From an uncultured Mucilaginibacter sp. (lineage in GTDB: Bacteria; Bacteroidota; Bacteroidia; Sphingobacteriales; Sphingobacteriaceae), in the NCBI RefSeq assembly GCF_937859865.1, contig NZ_CALMAT010000119.1:1-38702 (forward strand): DNA of 38,702 nt, read 5' to 3'. Position numbers and translations under genes: made by a program. Shown piece after piece: positions 32,622-38,702 of the stretch. Under the pieces are notes generated by a model. It had not been told where the DNA came from and searched no databases. It worked only from the letters and a program-made list of their open reading frames with translations. Within the stretch, counting starts at the first letter, position 1; each line of letters begins with the position of its first letter.

Positions 32622-33784
32622 GGGCCGAAAACCAGCTTCGTACATTTTTAGCTTTGCTGGAAAGTTATCCGGCAGAAACGCCTTTGTACAAATTTTTGCC
32701 GGGCTATTTTCGGCTGCACAAAAAAATGGGTTCTACCGATCGGCGTGTGGCTTCGCGCCTGGTTTACAATTATTTTAGGTTGGGGAAAGCGCTGGCCAAC
32801 CACGCGCCGGAAGAGCGTTTGTTTGCTGCCGAGTTTTTGTGCAACAACCAGGAAAACTCTTTTTTGAGTTTTTTTAAACCGGAACTGGCGGCTCAGATCC
32901 ATTTGAATATTCAGGACAAAATTATGGTGCTAAAAGAAGCATATCCGGATTTTAACCTGGAAGATATTTTCCCTTTCACCCATCATTTTTCTGCCGAAAT
33001 TGATCCAATACTGTTTTTATCGTCCTTTTTTATCCAGCCTGATCTTTTTATCCGCATTCAAAAAGGTCATGAATTTCAGGTGAAGCAGACGCTGACGGAT
33101 GCAGGAATTGTTTTTCGGCAGAAAAGCGAACAATGTTTGGCTTTGCCGAACGGGACGAAGCTGGATACCATTTTTCCGAGCCAGCGTTATTTTGAAGTGC
33201 AGGACGAATCTTCGCAGCAAACGGCGCGCAATTTTCAGCCTAAAAAATGGGAAAACTGGTGGGATGCCTGCGCTGCTTCGGGTGGAAAAACTTTGTTGCT
33301 GCACGAATTGGAACCGGATTTAAAGCTGGTTGTTTCGGACATTCGCGAATCTATTTTAGATAATTTGGAAGAGCGTTTACAACAGGCCGGCATCAAAAAG
33401 TATCAGAAAAAATTACTTGATCTTACCCAAAATGTAGATTCTGTTTTGCACGATTATACTTTCGACGGCATTATTTTAGATGCGCCTTGCACCGGCAGCG
33501 GAACTTGGGGACGAACGCCGGAAATGATCAGTCAGTTTAGCGCTTCGCGGATTTCCTTTTTCCAGCAACTGCAAAAAACGATTGCTTTAAACGTGGTCAA
33601 ATATTTAAAACCTGGAAAAGTATTGGTTTATATTACCTGCTCTGCTTTCCGCGAAGAAAACGAAGACGTTGTAAATTACCTGGTAAAAGAAGCAGGTTTG
33701 CGATTAGAATCTTTTGAATTGTTAAAAGGTTACGAACGGAAATCGGACACGATGTTTGTGGCGCGGTTGGTAAAGATAGTTTAA
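32618..33784 (+). CDS. RsmB/NOP-like RNA m5C methyltransferase
   Basis: The 388-residue SAM-dependent enzyme methylates cytosine C5 in rRNA or tRNA. The N-terminal region (1-110) is the helical NusB-like part. The catalytic domain shows DACAASGGKTLLL (SAM loop), DAPCTGSGTWGRTPE (motif IV, the release Cys) and VYITCSAFREENED (motif VI, the catalytic Cys), the full two-cysteine set of RsmB/NOP enzymes. The exact RNA target is unknown. Translation is coupled to the preceding lipoprotein gene by a 4-base ATGA overlap. The downstream gap carries a composite repeat that likely ends the transcript. Confidence 0.9.
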   Translation: MRAENQLRTFLALLESYPAETPLYKFLPGYFRLHKKMGSTDRRVASRLVYNYFRLGKALANHAPEERLFAAEFLCNNQENSFLSFFKPELAAQIHLNIQDKIMVLKEAYPDFNLEDIFPFTHHFSAEIDPILFLSSFFIQPDLFIRIQKGHEFQVKQTLTDAGIVFRQKSEQCLALPNGTKLDTIFPSQRYFEVQDESSQQTARNFQPKKWENWWDACAASGGKTLLLHELEPDLKLVVSDIRESILDNLEERLQQAGIKKYQKKLLDLTQNVDSVLHDYTFDGIILDAPCTGSGTWGRTPEMISQFSASRISFFQQLQKTIALNVVKYLKPGKVLVYITCSAFREENEDVVNYLVKEAGLRLESFELLKGYERKSDTMFVARLVKIV

Positions 33785-33785
33785 T

Positions 33786-33895
33786 TTTTTGCTGTCATCC
33801 CGACCGTAGGGAGAAATCCTCTTTCAACCAATACTTCTTTTATCAGCATAAATTTGATGAAGATTCCTCCCCTTCGGTTCGGAATGACAGCAAAA
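33786..33895. repeat. Composite element: GTCATCCCGACC inverted repeat with a TTCTTTTA arm inside
   Basis: The outer arms TTTTGCTGTCATCCCGACCG and CGGTTCGGAATGACAGCAAA face each other. The centre holds the A-type arm ATACTTCTTTTATCAGCAT (33831-33849). It lies between the convergent methyltransferase and MarC genes, in a terminator position. Confidence 0.8.
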
Positions 33896-33898
33896 CCT

Positions 33899-34471
33899 TT
33901 ACAAATGCGTATTGCTTCTGAAAAGCTTGATCGAAATGGCCAGCAAAATAATACCAAAAGCTTTGCGCAAAATATTTAACCCGGTTTTGCCCAACAAGCG
34001 TTCCAGCCACTGCACATTCTTCAAAACCAAATAAACAAAAATGGTATTTAAGGCGATGCCGATGATGATGTTTTGCGTTTGGTATTCGGATTTGAGGGAA
34101 AGCAAAGTGGTCATCGTTCCGGCACCGGCAATGAGCGGAAAAGCAAGCGGGACGATGGAAGCGGTAGAAGAAATTTCGTCTTCTTTAAAAAAACGGACGC
34201 CCAAAATCAGTTCCATCGCGATAATAAATATCACCAGCGAACCGGCAATGGCAAAAGAAGCCACATCAATATTAATGATGGACAACAGTTGATCGCCCAC
34301 AAAAAGGAAGATGATCATCAGCACAAAAACGGTTGCCGATGCTTTTTCGGATTCGATCCGTCCGGCTTTTTGCCGCATATCAATGATGATCGGGATGGTG
34401 CCGATGATATCAATGATGGCAAAAAGAATCATCGTTACCGAAAGGATTTCGCGGGGGTTAAATGTTAACAT
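33899..34471 (-). CDS. MarC family membrane protein
   Basis: The 190-residue protein has six hydrophobic segments and the MarC (UPF0056) opening FNPREILSVTMILFAIIDIIGTIPIII, here seen from residues 4 to 30 in pieces. PLAFPLIAGAGTMTTLLSL follows in the middle. MarC proteins are inner-membrane proteins of uncertain function; the old link to multiple antibiotic resistance was not confirmed. Its start overlaps the end of the MFS gene by 14 bases, so the two are translated from one mRNA, MFS first. Confidence 0.88.
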   Translation of the reverse strand: MLTFNPREILSVTMILFAIIDIIGTIPIIIDMRQKAGRIESEKASATVFVLMIIFLFVGDQLLSIINIDVASFAIAGSLVIFIIAMELILGVRFFKEDEISSTASIVPLAFPLIAGAGTMTTLLSLKSEYQTQNIIIGIALNTIFVYLVLKNVQWLERLLGKTGLNILRKAFGIILLAISIKLFRSNTHL

Positions 34472-35642
34472 CGCTTTGCGTATTTGTTTTCTCTTTTGCC
34501 CTCAAAATAAAGGTAAATAAAAACCCGATAAAAATATAAGCTGCGGACAGAAAGAAGACGTAATGGACAGAAATTCCGGAGATTAAACCGGCACTGACCG
34601 GACCTAAAATTTGCCCGATGGAAGCGTAAGACTGGTTAAGCCCGAGCGTTTTGCCTTGCTCGTTCTGACTAACCCGATCAGAAATAATGGCATTGAGCAT
34701 TGGATTTCGCAAGCCGTTGAACAAACCGTAAGCGCACATCAAAGCCGAAAAAACAAGCAGTTTGTTGGTGAATCCCGCAAGCAGCATCGCCACAAAACAA
34801 AAAATTAGCGATAAAAGAAGTATCAATGATTTGGAGGAAAACAGCTTGGTGATGTAAGGCACGGCCAGTTGCATCAGGATTCCAGAAATGCCAAAACCGG
34901 CAAAAAAGACACCGATTTGGAAAGGCGTAATTTTTAAAACATCTGCCGTAAAGGTTTGAAAACCGATGATCATTGCAAACTGCGCTGTTGTTAACAAAAA
35001 GCCGATAAAAATAGCATTGCCGATAACCGGTGCTTTTAAAACCGTGATTAAGGATTTAAATTCGAACTTACTGTCGTTCTTACGCTCTTTGCCCGAATTG
35101 GTTTCTTTTAAAAAGAAATGTGCGCACAAAACACCAACCAAGGCAATGGCCGCCGAAAAATAAAATGGCGCCTGCAAGCTGATCTTGCTCATTACGCCGC
35201 CAATTGCCGGGCCGATAACAAAGCCAAAACCAAAGGCCGAACCGAGGATACCGAAGTTTTTAGCGCGGTCTTCAGGGGAAGAAGTATCAGAAACCATGGC
35301 CTGGGCCACAGAAATATTGCCGCCGGTAATGCCATCCAAAATACGGGCGGCAAAAAGCATGATTAGGCTTCGTGCTTGCGCAAACAAAACAAAGGAAACA
35401 CAAGTGCCAATCAGGCTAATGATGAGCAAAGGTTTGCGGCCATATTTATCAGACAAAGAACCTAAAACCGGTGTGGCAAAAAACTGGGCAACGGAAAAAG
35501 AGGCCGTCAGCAAGCCCAACATTTGTTCGGTCATGCCAAACTGCTTGCCGTATGGATAAATGAGCGGAACAATGATGCCAAACCCTAACGAATTGATGAC
35601 ACAGATGAAAACTAAAGTCCACAAATTTTTATTTTTTTTCAT
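34458..35642 (-). CDS. MFS transporter, DHA1 (tetracycline-efflux-like) family
   Basis: The 394-residue protein has 12 hydrophobic segments and DHA1 motifs: SDKYGRKPLL between segments 2 and 3 (motif A), ILDGITGGNISVAQA (motif B region) and FGFVIGPAIGGVM in segment 5 (motif C of antiporters). It resembles proton-driven drug exporters such as TetA-like proteins; the substrate cannot be read. It is the first gene of a two-gene unit with marC and lies behind a strong terminator. An exact 16-base repeat arm is embedded in the frame at 34809-34824. Confidence 0.88.
   Translation of the reverse strand: MKKNKNLWTLVFICVINSLGFGIIVPLIYPYGKQFGMTEQMLGLLTASFSVAQFFATPVLGSLSDKYGRKPLLIISLIGTCVSFVLFAQARSLIMLFAARILDGITGGNISVAQAMVSDTSSPEDRAKNFGILGSAFGFGFVIGPAIGGVMSKISLQAPFYFSAAIALVGVLCAHFFLKETNSGKERKNDSKFEFKSLITVLKAPVIGNAIFIGFLLTTAQFAMIIGFQTFTADVLKITPFQIGVFFAGFGISGILMQLAVPYITKLFSSKSLILLLSLIFCFVAMLLAGFTNKLLVFSALMCAYGLFNGLRNPMLNAIISDRVSQNEQGKTLGLNQSYASIGQILGPVSAGLISGISVHYVFFLSAAYIFIGFLFTFILRAKEKTNTQSDVNI
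34809..34824 (-). repeat. Exact repeat arm inside the MFS frame
   Basis: The minus strand reads GATACTTCTTTTATCG, identical to the A-type arm; it encodes the SLILLLS membrane stretch. It is either chance in hydrophobic coding DNA or an exapted copy. Confidence 0.35.
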
Positions 35643-35677
35643 CCGGTTTAGTTGGCATTAAAGAAAGCACCAAAACT

Positions 35678-35709
35678 AAAAAAGGTTCTGCAGTGGCAGA
35701 ACCTTTTTT
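35678..35709. terminator. Strong rho-independent terminator
   Basis: AAAAAAGGTTCTGC and GCAGAACCTTTTTT form a perfect 14-bp stem with loop AGTG and T-run, behind the amino-acid permease gene and before the MFS gene on the minus strand. Confidence 0.92.
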
Positions 35710-35728
35710 AAGCTCAATTTGAATGTTT

Positions 35729-37246
35729 TTATACGAACGGAGATTTTGGCGGAACGATTGGATCAATCAGGTTGCTTTTATTTTGAAGTACAGAGTGTTT
35801 TCTGCTGTAGCTGAAGTAGATAACGAAGCCAATTAACAGCCACACAATCAAACGCAGCCAGTTCGTCCAGCCTAAACCTACAATCATCGCTCCACAAACA
35901 ATGATCCCTAAAATTGGAACAAACGGCACTAACGGTGTTTTAAATTCGCGCTTTAAACCTGGATCGGTTCGACGTAAAACGATAACTGCAACACAAACCA
36001 ACATAAAGGCGAATAAAGTTCCGATACTGGTCATATCGCCTACAATATCACCAGGAACAAAAGCAGCAAACAAACCAACCAATATCAAAATAAACCAACT
36101 CGCTTTATAAGGCGTTTTATAAACTGGATGTATCTCGCTAAAAACTTTTGGCAGCAAACCATCCCGGCTCATGGAGTAAAAAACACGCGACTGGCCTAGA
36201 AGCATCACCAGAATAACAGAAGAAAAACCGGCCAAAATAGCAACGGTAACTAATTTGCCCAGCCAACCATAACCAATCATATATTTATTAATGGCGAAAA
36301 CCACGGAAGCTTCTTTACCCGAAGTCCTAAAATCTTCTGTAGTAGCCATACCTGTTAAAACATGGGCAAACAAAATGTAAAGTACGGTGCAAATAGCCAG
36401 AGAACCTAAGATACCGATCGGCATATCCCGTTTAGGGTTTTTTGCTTCCTGGGCGGTTGTACTAACGGCATCGAAACCGATAAAAGCAAAAAACACCACT
36501 CCTGCCGCACCAAGGATACCCATAACCCCTCCAAAATTGTGCGAAATCCCTTCATGGTCAACATATTTTGTTGGCTCTGGGATGTAAGGTGTATGGTTTG
36601 CAGGATTGATAAACTTCCATCCTAAAATAATAATCAGGATTACAATAGCAACTTTGGTAATAACGATGATGCCGTTTACCAACGCTGATTCTTGTGTTCC
36701 GCGGATCAACAACATGGCTAAAATAAATACAATGGCCAAGGCTGGAAGATTGCTCATGCCGTTCTGCGTGCCATCTACAGAAGTTTGAAAAGGGGAATGG
36801 CACCATTGATAAGGTATTGCTCCCCAACCCAAAACGTTGACCAACAGATTATTTAAATATTCGCTCCAGGCAATACCAACGGTTGCAGCGCCTACGGCAT
36901 ATTCCAAAATCAAATCCCAACCAATAATCCAGGCAATGAGTTCGCCCATGGTAGCATAACTATAAGTATAAGCACTACCGGCAATTGGGATGGAAGAGGA
37001 AAGTTCTGCATAGCAAAGTCCAGCCAGTGCGCAGCCGATTGCGGCCAGGATAAAACCATAAGTTACAGATGGGCCGGCGTTTTGCGCAGCCGCAGCGGCA
37101 GTACGTACAAATAAACCCGCACCGATGATGGCACCGATTCCTAAAGCAATTAAAGAACCCGCTGTTAATGTACGTTTCAGGCTTTTTTCAGACTCGGCCG
37201 ATTCGGCCATGAGCGTACTGATGGGCTTTTTTAAAAATAGACTCAT
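35729..37246 (-). CDS. APC family amino acid permease (CAT-like)
   Basis: The 505-residue protein has about 12-14 membrane segments. The first has the APC signature IALGIGAIIGAGLFV and is followed by AGSAYTYSYATMGELIAWIIGW with substrate-site glycines. FAFIGFDAVSTTAQEAKNP in the middle is the hallmark of the cationic amino-acid transporter (CAT/YfnA-like) branch. It would take up amino acids at the inner membrane; specificity is not readable. It stands alone between two terminators. The start MSLFLKKP was kept, though a Met at residue 13 is also possible. Confidence 0.9.
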   Translation of the reverse strand: MSLFLKKPISTLMAESAESEKSLKRTLTAGSLIALGIGAIIGAGLFVRTAAAAAQNAGPSVTYGFILAAIGCALAGLCYAELSSSIPIAGSAYTYSYATMGELIAWIIGWDLILEYAVGAATVGIAWSEYLNNLLVNVLGWGAIPYQWCHSPFQTSVDGTQNGMSNLPALAIVFILAMLLIRGTQESALVNGIIVITKVAIVILIIILGWKFINPANHTPYIPEPTKYVDHEGISHNFGGVMGILGAAGVVFFAFIGFDAVSTTAQEAKNPKRDMPIGILGSLAICTVLYILFAHVLTGMATTEDFRTSGKEASVVFAINKYMIGYGWLGKLVTVAILAGFSSVILVMLLGQSRVFYSMSRDGLLPKVFSEIHPVYKTPYKASWFILILVGLFAAFVPGDIVGDMTSIGTLFAFMLVCVAVIVLRRTDPGLKREFKTPLVPFVPILGIIVCGAMIVGLGWTNWLRLIVWLLIGFVIYFSYSRKHSVLQNKSNLIDPIVPPKSPFV

Positions 37247-37314
37247 GTAGTTTTTTAATTATTTGGTTGATTTTATCTGTAATTCCAAACGTAATTAAAT
37301 TTACTGACAAAAAG

Positions 37315-37343
37315 AAAGGGATTTCTTTGCAAGAAATCCCTTT
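37315..37343. terminator. Rho-independent terminator behind the pyrophosphatase gene
   Basis: AAAGGGATTTCTT and AAGAAATCCCTTT form a perfect 13-bp stem around TGC. On the minus strand it is followed by a T-rich CTTTTTGT. It lies downstream of hppA and element D. Confidence 0.88.
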
Positions 37344-37347
37344 GCCA

Positions 37348-37512
37348 TAAAAGCTTGTTCAAATCTATATAAGAAAAATTGTTGATGCTTCTTTTACCCT
37401 ATAAAAATTGGTGTTTGTGTCAGCTTAAACAAACCAAAAACCAGGTATACCAATTTTTAGGTGATAAAAGAAGCATGGTAAAATAAATAAACAAAATTTA
37501 AACAAGCTTTAA
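37348..37512 (+). repeat. Long hairpin element, copy D
   Basis: The ends AAAAGCTTGTTCAAAT and AAATTTAAACAAGCTTTAA face each other. The core arms GATGCTTCTTTTACCCTAT and AGGTGATAAAAGAAGCAT, the AAAAATTGGTG / ACCAATTTTT inner pair and the loop are all alignable with copy A. It lies in the 3' region of hppA, opposite to the direction of transcription. Confidence 0.85.
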
Positions 37513-37527
37513 CAGATATGCTAACCA

Positions 37528-38702
37528 TCAAGGCTTTATTTTTGTAAATGTTGTTTTTACCGCCTCAATTTTAATCGCTTTGTGGTTTTGAGGAAGGATT
37601 TTTGTAACGCCGTTATTATCAACATGTATGTGTGGTGCGATCACTAAAGAAACAATAGACATCAGTTTGATCAAAATATTCATGGAAGGGCCGGAAGTAT
37701 CTTTAAAAGGATCGCCAACGGTATCGCCGGTAACGGAAGCTTTGTGCGGCTCTGATTTTTTGTAATAAATTTCGCCGTTGATCTCTACGCCTTTTTCAAA
37801 AGACTTTTTGGCATTGTCCCAAGCTCCGCCAGCATTGGATTGGAAGATGCCCATCAATACGCCCGAAACGGTAACGCCGGCCAGCAAGCCGCCCAGAACT
37901 TCAGGCCCAAGCGTAAAACCAACAATAATTGGCGTGATTAAAGCGATCAGACCCGGTGCAACCATTTCGCGAAGGGAAGCTTGCGTAGAAATAGCCACGC
38001 ATTTTTCGTATTCGGGTTTGGCTTTGTACTCCATGATGCCCGGGATTTCGCGGAACTGTCGGCGCACTTCCTGCACCATGGCCATGGCGGCGCGGCCAAC
38101 GGCAGAAATACACAAAGCCGAAAAAATAAACGGGATCATGCCGCCGATAAACAACCCGGCCAAAACATCGGCTTTATAAATATCAATATGATCTATACCG
38201 GCAACGCCAACAAAAGCGGCAAATAAAGCCAGCGAAGTTAAAGCGGCCGAAGCAATGGCAAAACCTTTTCCGGTTGCAGCGGTGGTGTTGCCAACGGCAT
38301 CCAAAATATCGGTGCGGTGGCGCACTTCTTCGGGCAACTGGCTCATTTCGGCAATCCCTCCAGCGTTATCTGCAATCGGTCCAAAAGCATCAATGGCCAA
38401 CTGCATGGCTGTGGTTGACATCATTCCGGCAGCAGCAATTGCAACGCCATATAATCCTGCAAAATGGAAAGAGCCATAAATTCCGGCTGCTAAAACCAGT
38501 ATCGGCAACACGGTTGACTCCATCCCAACCGCCAAACCGGCAATAATATTGGTGGCGTGGCCGGTAGAAGATTGTTTGATGATGCTCATCACCGGGCGTT
38601 TGCCCATTGCGGTATAATATTCGGTGATGATGGACATTAACGTGCCGACCACTAAGCCAACCGCAATGGATAAAAACACATCAGTTTTGCTAAATGTGAT
38701 GC
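37528..38702 (-). CDS. hppA: Membrane-bound ion-pumping pyrophosphatase (partial, 3' part)
   Basis: The frame is open at the window edge and covers about 391 C-terminal residues (normal total about 700-750). It splits pyrophosphate and pumps H+ or Na+. Motifs: [38 protein letters not shown] and [20 protein letters not shown], the conserved PPi/Mg-binding ends. The Ala after GNTT (GNTTAA, not GNTTKA) and the Thr three residues on mark the K+-dependent subfamily. The track-like internal GTG (38677-38679) is not a start, since conserved sequence continues upstream. Its pumped ion cannot be fixed from this part. Confidence 0.93.
   Translation of the reverse strand, partial: ITFSKTDVFLSIAVGLVVGTLMSIITEYYTAMGKRPVMSIIKQSSTGHATNIIAGLAVGMESTVLPILVLAAGIYGSFHFAGLYGVAIAAAGMMSTTAMQLAIDAFGPIADNAGGIAEMSQLPEEVRHRTDILDAVGNTTAATGKGFAIASAALTSLALFAAFVGVAGIDHIDIYKADVLAGLFIGGMIPFIFSALCISAVGRAAMAMVQEVRRQFREIPGIMEYKAKPEYEKCVAISTQASLREMVAPGLIALITPIIVGFTLGPEVLGGLLAGVTVSGVLMGIFQSNAGGAWDNAKKSFEKGVEINGEIYYKKSEPHKASVTGDTVGDPFKDTSGPSMNILIKLMSIVSLVIAPHIHVDNNGVTKILPQNHKAIKIEAVKTTFTKIKP

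Noticed and set aside
32931-32950. Arm-like CTAAAAGAAGCAT in the methyltransferase frame, and similar VKEA-coding sites
   Set aside because: Sequences encoding V/L-K-E-A (GTAAAAGAAGCA) match part of the arm by codon choice. The flanks do not match, so these were not counted.
163-37512. CRISPR array as explanation for the many repeats
   Set aside because: The copies are kilobases apart, in both orientations and mostly palindromic. There is no regular spacer spacing and no cas gene.
1-38702. tRNA, rRNA or phage genes
   Set aside because: No cloverleaf-like or rRNA-like segment and no phage structural, integrase or transposase gene could be recognised.

Overview
The window looks like a chromosomal stretch from a Bacteroidota bacterium, most likely a Sphingobacteriaceae relative (Pedobacter/Mucilaginibacter type; genus not determinable by eye). 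Reasons: no Shine-Dalgarno sequence before most starts, candidate promoters with a TAnnTTTG-type -7 box, secreted proteins ending their signal peptides in AxAQ, and families typical of that group (DUF2147, a DAC-like protein, the guaA / type-1 periplasmic-binding lipoprotein / RsmB-like series). No rRNA, tRNA, CRISPR array, phage gene or transposase gene was seen.

Region 1 (1-15166, all + strand) is a fatty-acid beta-oxidation cluster. After the tail of an AraC-family regulator come etfB, etfA, a hotdog thioesterase and a DUF2147 secreted protein. Next is fadN-fadA-fadE in the order known from Bacillus, then a long-chain acyl-CoA synthetase. Two auxiliary enzymes for unsaturated acyl chains follow: a delta3,delta2-enoyl-CoA isomerase and a 2,4-dienoyl-CoA reductase, both closest in motif to the mitochondrial types. 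The last two genes are a membrane [4Fe-4S] protein and a CCG-domain protein, which together look like a split ETF:menaquinone oxidoreductase (EtfD/EMO type). The cluster could thus activate, oxidise and deliver electrons from fatty acids to the quinone pool.

Region 2 (15355-29609) is mixed: a secreted esterase, a GH1 glycosidase fused to a degraded sugar-nucleotide SDR domain, a TPR protein, a WalJ/YycJ-like metallo-beta-lactamase fold protein, a pentapeptide-repeat protein, an MtfA-like peptidase, a lipoprotein with a duplicated ABM-like domain, a CDGSH protein, a DAC-like protein with an altered RHR motif, a VF530/DUF2132 protein, a soluble PQQ glucose-dehydrogenase-like protein, and a DEAD-box-like protein that has lost several helicase motifs.

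Region 3 (29870-38702) holds guaA, a type-1 periplasmic-binding lipoprotein, an RsmB-like m5C methyltransferase, then on the minus strand MarC, an MFS transporter, an APC amino-acid permease and the 3' part of a membrane pyrophosphatase gene.

The most striking signal is not a gene. A short dispersed sequence, GATRCTTCTTTTA followed in many copies by YCGGCATAAA, recurs about 25 times, mostly between genes. It appears as single arms, as inverted pairs forming hairpins, and as the core of four roughly 130-170 bp elements, three of which keep both outer terminal inverted repeats of the type TTAAAGCYTGTTTAAATTT. Copies lie inside the beta-oxidation gene series, between convergent genes, across a start codon and inside a few reading frames. 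This looks like a small non-autonomous repeat family (MITE/REP-like) that may also act in mRNA punctuation.
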